Assembly (NCBI GenBank): GCA_947628035.1
Contig: CANQYL010000001.1
Span: 1 to 64,000, forward strand
Direction: 5' to 3'
From: an uncultured Akkermansia sp.
GTDB lineage: Bacteria; Verrucomicrobiota; Verrucomicrobiia; Verrucomicrobiales; Akkermansiaceae
Length of the DNA: 64,000 nucleotides
The notes under the pieces are model-generated. The model was not told the origin of the DNA, searched no databases, and was given only the letters and a program-made list of their open reading frames with translations. Of this stretch, positions 1 to 12,200 are shown piece by piece. How positions within the stretch are numbered: the stretch's first letter is position 1; each line of letters begins with the position of its first letter. A program made the translations under genes and the position numbers.

Positions 1-11
1 TTTTGAAAAGC

Positions 12-17
12 TATAAT
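12..17 (+). promoter_or_regulatory. Candidate -10 box (TATAAT)
   Basis: Exact TATAAT at 12-17, 67 nt before the ATG; the -35 region would lie outside the window. Confidence 0.45.
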
Positions 18-24
18 CAGAAGT

Positions 25-51
25 ACACATGGTGGGAGTGACGCCATGTGT
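25..51 (+). promoter_or_regulatory. Inverted repeat / potential 5'-leader stem-loop
   Basis: acacatgg (25-32) and ccatgtgt (44-51) are perfect reverse complements with an 11-nt spacer, between the -10-like box and the start codon. Confidence 0.5.
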
Positions 52-84
52 GACAAACAGAAAAATCCTAAGTAAACTAGACCT

Positions 85-243
85 ATGAAGTTACATCTTC
101 CTTCGCGGTTACGCAAGGCTTTGTTGGCATGCCTTGCAGCGCTAGCTGTGCGTCGTCGTCAGATACCACGGACGGTATCGACCGGTACGGCAATGCTCGG
201 CTTGTTCACGTTGCTGTGGACGCACAGTTCGCGAGCATCGGCG
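85..243 (+). other. Extended signal peptide (about 53 aa)
   Basis: MKLHLPSRLRKALLACLAALAVRRRQIPRTVSTGTAMLGLFTLLWTHSSRASA|AQQ: basic N-region, two hydrophobic stretches separated by a basic RRRQIPR segment, and an A-S-A cleavage-like motif. Confidence 0.75.
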
Positions 244-3200
244 GCGCAGCAAGAACAGGAGACGTATGAGAACTTGGATCTGGGCGATTCCTCGGACACG
301 TCGTCGCAGCATGAGCTTTCCCTTACGCGCGCGCAGGCAGACGCGGCGAGCGCGAGCGACTCGCACGCGATTCCTCCCGATGCCGCCGCACAGCTAGGTC
401 AAAACGCCGACTCGGACGCCAACACCGAGTCCGACGAAGATGAGCTGAACTCTCTCCTCGCCACCATCGCTTCCTCCGGCGATGAGTACGGCATCATGCC
501 GATTGCTGCTACTGAACCGACATGGCAAGAAGTCCAGGTTAGTGGAACAGTGAAGGAGGAGAATTTGACCACTTTCTCGGGGAGTGCTTTGCAGCTCTCT
601 CTCACGGGAGCTACTACCTTCGATGGCAGCTTCGCTTTTTCCTCCAAGGGCATCACTCAGGTTAAGATTACGGACGGTACGGGCAGCGAAAATCAGGCCA
701 CGGTCAGCTCGGGCAATTCCGGGCTGTTCAGCGGCGTCACGGACATTTGGGTGAGTGGCCCTCAGCTCGTCTTTGACAGCACGGCGGATTTCACCGGGGA
801 CAACAAGCTTACCGCAGACCTTCACTTGGGGGCAGGTAGTTACACAGGCGGAAGTGAAGACAAGTTGAAATGGTCCACCCTGCGCGTAGCGGGGAAGCTG
901 GAAACGGATGGCGGTTTAGAGATGACGGTAGCGGGCAAGATTAGCATGGAAGAGACTGGAGAACTCACCATTAACGGGAAGGCGAATCTCGACTTTGACC
1001 TGCGAATTTCTCATACCGGGAGCGATGGAAATAAAAGTAAAGTCTCTTTGCTGGGTGGCGGCAAGTTCTCCAGTCTCACATTGGACTCCAGCGGAGTGGA
1101 CCTCTACATCGGAGGTGAGACTGAGTTTGTGTCGGTTAAAACGGACGGTTTTGAAGGGAAAATTTACCTTGTCGATGGCGCTGAAGTGACTTGGGGTGGC
1201 GTCGCAAAATTGTCGGATTTGAGCAAGCTAACCGGCTCCGTCTTGGCTCAGGATCAGGACGCAGTGAATGGCGGTGGATCCATCGTGTTGACGACGGCAG
1301 AAACAATAGCAAGCGGTTCCAGTGTGACCACCGACTTCGGTATTGTTTTAAAAGGTTCAAACCTGACCTATGATATTGACAGTGGCGTCCTCACCGTAGG
1401 AGGAAATGTGAGGGTAGAGGCGAACAACACCCTGAAGGTGCGAAATGACTTTACGGCTACCATTGATGGTACCATTGACGTGCAGGGAACCCTCACGCAT
1501 TGGGGGAAAGGCACTCTCACCTTGAGCAAAGGAGGCTACGTTAAGACTCTCAATCCGGAGTGGGGAGAAGGTGAAATAGCTATCGGTGGGGATTTGGAGA
1601 TTGAGGAATCGGTCAACACTCAAGGAGGCGATAAATCAGTAACAGTCAAGAAAGCTAGCGTAGGTCAAGAACATGTGCATTTGGTGTGGAGGACTGAAAC
1701 CTTGACGGATTTGACATCTCTGTCAGGGATCGTTGCGAAGATGCAGGGCTCGGATAAAGAACTCAAAAATCTCTCCATCGACGAATCTGTCGGCTATGGT
1801 ATATCGACGTCGGGGACGATGACGTTGAGCCAACAAGCAGGAGTCGACTCGGCCAACACCTTGAGTAAAATAGACTTCAAGTTCAAGGGACTTAAAGGGA
1901 CGGGGACGATGGAACTGTCGGGAGACTCCTACACGTTCGGTAAGTTCCTTACGTTGGAAGATGCGAAGGTTAAGCTGTCGGAAGGAGGCTCCTTGTCCAT
2001 CACGGGCGGGCTCGTGTTGCAGGGTGCCAACACATTGGAGGTGACGGGGAAATTGAGCAGCGGTCCCTACCTGACGCTGGGAGGGACTGGCGACTCGTTC
2101 ATCGATTTTACTCAGGGCACGCTTGAGATAAAGATCGACGCAGCTGTGTTGGAAGGCGAGGCCGGGTCCTTAGATTTCGCCAGCCGTTGGGATGAATCAT
2201 GGAGCAGCCAGGTGAGCGTCTCTCTCACAGGCACAGATGAAGACAAGTATACTGATCTGAAAATCACCTCGGACGGAAAACTCACTTGGACGAGTGTCGG
2301 GTCCTACACGTGGACCGGCAGCGGAGATTTAACTTGGAGCAAGGATATCACACAAACTGATTCGTGGAGTGTGACTGACTCTGCGACACTGAGTGAGGCG
2401 GATCTGGTCGTGTTTGATGCGCAGGGGCAGGGAGAAGCAAGCATCACTGTTGTCGGAGATTCAGGCGAGCTGCATGTCGGCACGTTGACGGTGAGGGGGG
2501 AAAAACAGCAGAACTTTGGAGGTGATGCTTTGGTGATGAAGCACCATTTGGTTGTGGAGAGCGGTGCGCAAGTATCCTTCAGCAACAACGTCACGGTGAC
2601 AGAGGCGTTGGAGATGAAGGGAGGAACGGCGACGTTTGAGACAGGTACGGTGAGTTTCGGCTCTGTGACAGGAAAGGGTGACTTGACGCTCGGAAACGGG
2701 GCAACGGTGTCGGGGGTGATGGAGGGAACCGACGATGGGTTGAAAGTCACGCTCGGCGGCGACGTGACTGTTGATTCGCTGTCCGGGACGCTGAGTTTCT
2801 CGGCGCAATCGTCTGCTTCCTCGGATCCCGCCCCGGACCCAACACCGGAACCCACAACGTATTGGGTGAATTCCGGTGTGGGAGGAAGTCTGGACGCGAC
2901 CAAGGTGACGTTCGGCGCAGGCACAGGGTTGAATAAGACGGGCGAGGGGGAGTTGACCGTGTCGGGTGAAACGACTTCTACGCCATGGGGCGGCAGTCTG
3001 AAGGTGAGTGAGGGTAAGGTTTCTTTGGGTGACAACGCCAGTCTTACCATCAACGGAGATGTAACGGTAGCAAAAGACGCTCTGTTGGGCATCGATGGGC
3101 AAACCAAGAGCCTGACGGTGGGAGGCAACTTCACGTTCACGGCGGGCGAGACTCTCAACAGCACTAACAATAATGAAACGGGCTTCAACCTGAGTAACAA

Positions 3201-6200
3201 GGCTTCACTCACAGTGGGGGGCGGATTCACGGGCAGCGGAAAGCTCGGGGTGTACGGCACGCTCACTCTGAAAAAAGGAGGAACATTGGCAGGCGTGTTG
3301 CGCTCCGGCTGGGGTTCGAACATTGTGCTTGGCGCTGACCTCATCGTGGACGATATGGAGGATGGGGCGGGCGACGGACGCAGCTTCAGCCGATTCAGTG
3401 AGGCAAGTGTGCCGACCACCGTGTACATCCTGAAGAATGTTGCAACGGGTGCGAACATATCAGTAAATGCTTTTACAACGGCCTTTAAAACAGGAGCCAC
3501 GTACAACAGCGGCGTGGGCTACGGCGTAACGGGAAGTGGGACTTTCACCCTGAGCGGTACGGGCGACCTGGCGGAGGATTTCAAGGTGGCAGGCGGGACG
3601 CTGCAACTGAGCATGGGAAATGGAACATTGACGTTCAAAAAAGGGTTGACGATCGAAACCGGTAGCACTTTGTCGACTGGCAATACCGGGACAATGGTTG
3701 TGGAAGGGAAGCTGTCCGGTGGAGGTAAGCTGCACGGATATCAGGGAACGGTTCAATTGAAGCAGGGAGGGGAGATCGGCGAAATTTCGGCAGCATGGGA
3801 AAAGGTGATCGAATTGGGTGGTGATTTGACGATTCATGCCTTATCCCATGCGGATACCACCGGCAATCAGGACTTGACCTTTAATCGCATGAAAGGTGTC
3901 GTGGAGGATATCTACCTTGTTCTAGATCTCGAGGATGAGGAGGAACTTTACGTGGACGGGACGCACGCCATTACTCCGGGCTCTTACGTGATAGGAAAAG
4001 GCATAGGCATTAAGAAGGTAGGGAGCAATAAAACGCTCACTCTGACCAGCGGTAATAAAAATGGTGGAGGCTCAAATGGGTGGACAATAGGTGGGAATCT
4101 GAGTGTGGAAGAAGGAACGCTCAAGTTCACAGGAACCCATGCGGCCAGCGTGGGGGGAGATGTCATTCTCACCGGAGGGGTGCTGGAGATTGCTTCCGGG
4201 ATGGAAGTGACAGGAAAATTACAAGCGGTTGAGGGCACAGCGGGTGGAGGCACAGCGGGTGGAGGTACAGCGGGTGGAGGTACATTAAAGGTGACAGCAG
4301 GCACGCTGACGCTTGGCGGAGGAGTTGAAGGCACGCTGACGGGGTTGGAGCTTGGGGATGGTGTGGCATTGTCGGTTGGCGGGAACGGGCAACTCACTCT
4401 CGGTTCGGGGTTGAAACTCACGGGAGGTAGCACGTTGACTTTGGGAGCGACAGACGCTGCGATCACCAATCAGAAGCTCACGCTAAGCGCTGGAGCTGAT
4501 GATTTGTTCGCCACGGGCAGCTCCGGCACGCTGACCTTGCAGATCACGGAGGCGATGCTACAGAGTAAGACCAGTGGGGCGATTACGCTTGTGGATGGCT
4601 GGAAGAGCGATTACAAGGATAAGATCTTAGTTGCATTGTCGGGGACGGATAGTGGGAAGTACAAGAACCTGTCGATTGGGGAGAACGGCGAGTTAACATG
4701 GCAGGAAGTGTTGGCCAGCTTGACGTGGGAAGGAGAGATGGACGGGGATGCCCCGATCACCTTAGGGGACGAGGTGACGGTGCAGGGCGATTGGAGTGCG
4801 GTAGGGCTGGTGGCGGAAAACACGGATGTGGCGTTCTCCGGTACGTTGCAGGCAGGCACGGCGGCGGCAACGTTGACCGTGACGTTGGCGGACAGCGCAA
4901 CCGAGGGAGGCGACTCAACGGTGCACATGAAGAATCTCACGGTGGGGAAAGAACCGACAGACCCCGCCGAAACGCAGCCGAGCTATAAGTTCACCGGAAC
5001 GAGAATGACGCTTGACGTGGCAGATACGCTCACGCTGAACACCAGCACGAGCTTTGACAGTGGCGTGAATGTGACTGCGGAGAAACTTGTTGTGGACGTT
5101 GGGGCAGAGGGGACGGTGGACTTTGGTGGTGGGCTGAAGCTGGACGCAGAGACAAGTACGAACTTGTTTACCTTGACGAAAGGCAGAGTTACCCTCTCCG
5201 GAGGAACAGTGGTGTTTGGACACGATGAAGCATACGGTACCCCAGGTTCAGAAGATACCGCAGCTGTTGTGTTGAAGGGAGGAACGACATTGACCGTCAA
5301 GAAGGACGTGACTCTTAATAGTTTGGGCATTGTCCACCTGAATTCGAACTCCGAGCTTGTGTTGGAGACGACGGGAAGCCTCGCTAATGATAACACCATC
5401 GTGTACGGCGAAGGCGCGCTGGTGTACTCGGGGTTGGGCAGCTCTGATGCTGCTGAAGAGTTGAAAGTGGATATCCTGCCACAACCAAAAACAGGTTCAA
5501 CAAACTACACCTTGGATACTCTTGCGCTGAGGGGAAGTCATATCAAGATATCTTCGTATAATAATAGGCTAGCTTCCCTAAACAACTTAGTCGTGGAGAA
5601 CGGTTCCAGTTTATTGGTTGGAGCCTCGAATAATGGCTGGGCGGCATTGGGAACGAACACGGGTAATAAGCAGGCTGTCCACCTCGGCGGTGGTGATGAG
5701 GCTGAACAGGCAAAATTGACTCTCAGCAACACGGAGATGCTGTGGAACATCGTCTTGGATGCCGATGCCTCCGTAATCGGCGCCTCAACCGGGGGATTCT
5801 TCAAGGGGCAGCTCACCGCGAACAAGCACACTCTGACGGTGGGATCAGAAACAAACAGTCGATTCCAACTGCGTGGGGATGGATTCACCGTGGCGGAAAA
5901 CGACAAGGGTATCCTTAACGTCACGGGAGGAACGTTGGAGTTGAATTATGCTGCCGACGGAGAGACAGCAGCAGAGGGCAAGAGCGCCACGCAGTTGAAG
6001 AATTGGGGCATCACATTGAGTGGTGGAAAATTGCTGTTAGGCACAACTGATACAGGTGGTACCCAGGCAACTGGAAATTCCTATGCTGTCAAGTACCTGA
6101 CCGGTAGCAATGAAAATAGCACATTGTCATCGAATGGAACCAAGGAACTCGTCATCGACTTTGATGGTAAGGACATCAGTGACTTGGAAATGGAAGCAGG

Positions 6201-9200
6201 CGCGAGCGTCAAGGCGAAGGTGACGGGAGGCAATCTGATGCTGACCAAGAAGGGCGCTGGCAAGCAGACCATTGAGGCGAGTGAATTCATGGGCAATGCC
6301 ATCAACGTGCAGGGAGGCACGCTGGCGTTGAGTCTGAGCGCAGGCGGCACGGCGGGGGCGGTGAGTGTGACCGGGGCGAACAGCGAGTTGGTTGTGGACA
6401 CGAGCAAACTGACGGCTAGTTCCTTGTCGGGAACGGATGCGGGGAGTAAGGTTTCCGGCTCCGGCACGTTGGAGCTGCAGACGGCTGGGAATGTGACGTT
6501 TGCGGGGGAGGTGAGTGCGAATTTGACGTACACGGGGGAGGGAGAGCAGGAGGTGGGGAAGGTGACGGGTAGTACGGTGGAAGTGGCTGCGACGGGAACC
6601 TTGAGCGTTGGGACGCTGGGGACGTCGGTGAGCGGCAGCAACACGACGGTGACGTTCAAGCAGGGCACGTTGGCGATAACGGGCGCGACCGGCGGTGAAT
6701 TCACGCTGAAGACGGATGGCACCGGAACGCGGAATCTCACGGTGGGTGATGATGTGACGAGTTTGACGGTGAAGGGGACCGTGACAGACGGGAAAGTGAA
6801 CGAGGCGAGCTTGAGCAGCCTCACGCTTAAAGGTGCGATGTCGGTCACGAGTTTGGATCTGACGCTGGATGCGCTCACGGACAGTGGGACGCTGGCGGTG
6901 GGAGCCGGCGGAACGGTAACGCTGAGCAAGGTGGTCGGCGGAGAAGGAGGATATACCGGCGGGTTCAAGCTGGACGATGGCGGCAAAGTGGTTTTGTTGA
7001 CAGGCGTGGCGAATACGATGAGCGGCGGACTCACGGTGGGAGACGATGGTGGCGCCATCGATCTGGGCGCTACTAAGGTTGCGAGTGCTTCGAATCTGAC
7101 ATCCGCCGTGAGTGGGACGGGCAAACTGTCGTTGACGGCAACGGGGGCGACGACGGATGATCTGACCGTGACCCTGTCGGATGCTGCCGGTGCGGATGTG
7201 AAGCACGAGGTGACGGTTGATTTGGGCGATCATGTTGTGCTGGAGGCGGGTACGACCGGTCTGACGCTGAAGGGCGTGAGCGGGACGGGAACGATCGGCG
7301 GCAAGGTGACGATCACGGGGGCAGCTCAAGCTACTGCCGCCGCGACGTTCAATGGAACGATTGGTGCGGGCGCACAGGTGACGTTGCAGAGCGGCAGCCA
7401 CTGGAAGTTGGACGGCGCGACGATTGCCAGCGGGTTGACCGTGGAGGGGACGTTGGATGTGGCGAACACGGTGACGCTGAACGCGGCGGGGGCGTTGACC
7501 CTGGGCGCGAATGCGAGCCTGACGGGCGACGGAACGCTGGATTTGAGCAAGATTGGGGCCGATACCACCGGCGCGATCGTGCTGAATGCTGCGCCGACGG
7601 CAAGCAACGGCATCTTCGATGAGGGGCTGACGCTGAAGCTGAGCGATACGGCACCGAGTAGCTACGACTGGACGTATCAGTTGTTCAACGTGAGTGGGCT
7701 GGGCAGCAGCGTCACTCTTGACGAGACCTTCAAGAGCGCGGTGGTCGCCGCATTGGGTACGATTGACGGGCACGACAACTGGCACTACGCGCTGGATGAC
7801 ACGGGTAAGCTGTCCATCAACATCGATAGTCGGACGCTGACGTGGGTTGTGGGTGACGACGACAACCACAACTGGAGTATGGGCGCCACTGATGAGTCGA
7901 ACTGGACCGGTGATGGTGACGAAAACAATCTCGGTTTCGGCGTGAAGGATAATGCCGTGTTCAGTGCAGAAAGTGCTGAAGCAGGCGAGACGGTGACCAT
8001 CAGCGGGAATGTCGTCGCGGGCACGGTGGAAGTGAAGAAGGGGACGTGGGAGTGGACGATGGAAAGCGGCAGCGGCAACTCGCTGACCGTGGAGGGGGCG
8101 ATCACCCTCGGCAACGGTGCAGATAATGATGCCACGTTGACCCTGGATGCGAGCGGCACGTACACCGTAAAGGGCGGCATCACGGTGAATGACGGCAGCG
8201 AGTTGGTCGTGAAGGCGAACTCGACCTCGGGGGCATGGAATCTCGGGACTGCCAAGGTGCACGGCAACGGCACGTTGACTCTCGCGTTGCAAGACGGCTC
8301 AGGCACCCTCGGGGATCAGATCGGCAGCCTCCTCGGGAGCGAAAGCATCGGGAACTTGAAGTTGACTGCTGCAAATACCGCAAGCGGCGCGGTGCGGGTC
8401 AACCTCGTAAATACGAACACGACGACTGCGCTCGCGAGCGTGACGAATTTGTACGTGGAGAGCGGCGTCACTCTGTCTATCGGAAGCAACAACGAAAACG
8501 TGCTGGCCGGTGGCACGGGTGACAAGAACCTGTACCTGACCGGCACGGGCACGACCGATGCGAACACAAGGAATGAGTTGGGTGCGCTGCACTTTGATGT
8601 GGCTGCGACCGTAGGACGCACGGTCGTGCTGAACGGGAATACCACCATTACCGCAGCGACGAGCGGCACCATCAGCACCCTGAGCGGGAACTCGCAGAAT
8701 CTCACCATCGGCGGGAAGGGCAACACCGGCGGCATCACTGTGAATGCGCTGACGGGCACGCTGGGCGACATCACCCTGAACGGCGGGTTGACCCTCGGCT
8801 TTGAGGGCGGGATGGATGTCGCGCCCAAGACCGTAGGCGGCGCGGTGACGATGAACAACACCAGCCTGACCCTCAAGGGAGGGGTGTACGGCTTCACGAG
8901 CCTGACGGGTTCGGGCAGCGTGAGTGTGACGGATCCGGGCAGTGCCGGTCTGGTACTTACCGACGCTTCGGGTACGTACAACGGAACCATCTCCGCTGAT
9001 CGAGTAACCGTGCAGAAAGGAACTTGGACATGGAGCAATACCGTGGGCGGCGCGGCGGTGGATGTGACGGGCGCGAGCGTCACCCTCGGCGGGGATGGCA
9101 CGATGACCTTCAGTAAGGACGTGAGCGCGAGCGCGGGGAGTCTGAAGCTGCAGAACGTGAGTTTTGCTGGGGGCAAGGGAGTGAACGTCACCGACAGCGC

Positions 9201-12200
9201 CGCGCTGGAACTGGCGGGGAACATCACCACCAATACGGGCAAGATCAGCGTATCGGGCGGGACTTCGAACGTTACCTTTGCGGACAATGTGGAGATCACC
9301 GGTCAGGTGGAGGTGACGACGGCGAAGCAGGTGACGCTGGGAAGTTCGCTCACCCTGGGCGGCGCGGGCAGTCAATTGATCTTGAGCGGCGCGACGGATG
9401 ATTTGGCGCTGGCAAGTGGAGGGACAAGCCTGACCATCTCCGTGGACGGTCGAGACGCCGTGAAGGACAGTCAGGAGGTTGGCAACAACTGGGCGTTGAA
9501 ACTGACGCACGATCAATTCTCCAAGCTGGTCACAAATAGTGCCTTCAAGGGGATTACCCTGACGGATTGGACAGAGCTGACGGCGGGAACCCAACACGTA
9601 TCACTGTTTGATACAACCGGTTGGTGGGAAGATACAGGCGCCTTTGAATCGGATCAGGGCATCATTCAGCAATTCTTGGAAAAGGTCACAATTGACGGCA
9701 AGGAAGGCGATGATCTGACACTCCAGATGGATCGATGGGGGCACTTGGAACTTGTCAAACGGGAAGCAAACGATCTCTACTGGAACGGTTGGAACGGCGA
9801 TAAGCACGGAGATGCCACCTCTCTCACGTGGAACACGACAGGAAAGGACTGGGATTCGAATGAGCAAACCACGGAGGACGAAAGCCTCCTTCACTTCGAG
9901 AACGGTGATAATGCCTTCCTGCACAGCGATGCTACGGCTGTTACGGTCATCGTCGAGGATGGAATTCAGGCGGGAAATGTGACCTTCCAGAACGGGACGA
10001 GTGGCACCACGTGGCAGTTGGGATTGAACGGAGCCTTCGATGTGGAAGGGGTTTTGACGGTTGAGAAAGACGCCAAGGTGTCCCTGCAGGAGGTTACCGG
10101 AACGACCAACGTTACGATCGGCAGTTTGAGCCTCGACTCCGGGTCGCAATTTAGCCTTGTGTATGGATCTAGTGCATACATCGACAGCCTCGTGATCCAG
10201 GGAGACATCACCGGACCGAAGAAAGCGCCGGGAACCAACTCGGCGACCGTGACCTTGAACACCAGGGCATTGAGCTGGACCGGCGGTATGAAGATCACAG
10301 GGGATGTGGATGTAACCATCGCAGGAACCGGAACCGTGAACGCGGGGGGTAATTCCGGCACGCTGGAATTGAGTGGCGGCGTGGACTTGATTGTGAGCAG
10401 CTCGGGGAACACCAAGGTCCTCGGGAACGTCAAGTTGGATGGCGAGAGCACCATTACCATTACAAAAGGGGCCGAGACGGGGTGGACTGTCGGCGCCAGC
10501 ATCGTGACGGGTGTGGACGGCACGATGGTGTGGAAGGGTATCGAAGGCATCGGTAGTGCCAATACAGGTACCATGGCGCGCGCGTTGTTGGGGACAGAGG
10601 AGAATGCCCTCGGTACCCTCGTGTTGGAAGATTCGGATTTGACTGTGGGCTCGGGAACGACCTCTTCAGGGGACTCGGCGAGCAACGTGAACAACATCAA
10701 GAGCGTGAAGAACCTCGTCATCACCGGGGAGAAGGGCTCGCTCCACGTGTATGCAGACTTGGGTGGTGAGCAAGAACACACCATCACCATCGGAGATGAG
10801 AGTGAAGACGCGCCGGAGAATGCGGCGATAACATGGGGAGACGGACGGAATGCGACGTTGAGTTGGAATCTCACGCTGGCGGGCAACGCGAATGTGCAAG
10901 GTGATGCCACGGGCACAGGAATGTACAACGGCGCGTTGAATCTGGACGGCAAGACCCTGACCCTGAGCGGAGGGACGTTGACCTTCGGCAGCAGCTTCAG
11001 CATGGCAGACGGAAGTACGGCGGGAACCATCAATGTTGCGGACGGAGCGACGCTGGGTCTGGCTCTTGGGACGAGCAATGCCGGGGCGTTGAGTGGGCAA
11101 ACCGTTGTGTTGGCAGCGGGTGCGGCAACCGGCGGCAACTTGACAGTGACCGGGGACGCCACCATCGGAACCCTGAACGGAACGAGCACGGGCAGCAGCA
11201 TCACCGGCGCCGGCACGCTCACCGTGAACGGCGGCGACTTCGCGGGTACGCTGGGCAGCAGCGAGGACAGTAAACTCGGCGGGTTGACCCTGGGCGGCGG
11301 GTTCACTTACAGCGGCACGGGATATGTCACGAAGCTTGACGTGGGTGCGAACACCCTGACCTTGAACGGGACGCTCACCGTGACGGATATGAGCGGCAGT
11401 GGCGAGATCGGCCCCCAAGACGGCACGGGCAAACTCATCGTGAAGAGCGCGACCGGCGGGGAATTTGGTGGCACGGTCAAAACTGCGATGGAGTTCGCGG
11501 GGTCGAACGGTGCGGATAAGACCTTCACCGTGGGAACCTTCAGTGGCGAGACCCTGGAGGTGAAGGACGGCGACCTAAGCATCACGTCTGCGCTGGACGC
11601 CGGAACCGGGAGCGTGACCGTGAGCGGGGGCACCCTGAGAGCGAAGGGAAGCATCGGGAACCTGGTTGCCGGGAGCGGGGCGGATCACACCACCGCCGCA
11701 GGCAATCTCGTCACCACCGGTGAGATGACCATCGGAACCATGACCGGCAAGCTGAGCAGCCTGACCCTGGGCGGGAATCTGACCCTGGGCGCGCACGATT
11801 ACGACTTCGGGAGCATCACCTTGGGCGCGGACGTCACCTTGAGTTTTGAACTGAGTGGGACGAGTAGCGACCTGAGCGGCACGACCATCGCCCTGAGCGG
11901 GCTGACGGGCGCGTACAGCCTGACGCTGAACATCAAGGATACCATGCTGAGGGCTCTGAAAGGCGCCACCGATCACAGGTATCAACTCTTCAACCCGACG
12001 GGCTTGGGCAAAGACTGGGCGAAAGACATCAAGTTTACGGGGCAAGCGGCAGAGGCAGGGTACGAGCTGTACGTGGATGATCAGGGCTACCTGTGCTACG
12101 AGGAGGCGAACGGAGATCTCGTGTGGAACGGCACGAGCAAGACGTGGGGCGCGGGCGGTGAACTCGACTGGAACGTCGGTCACGGCTCCACAACGGACTT

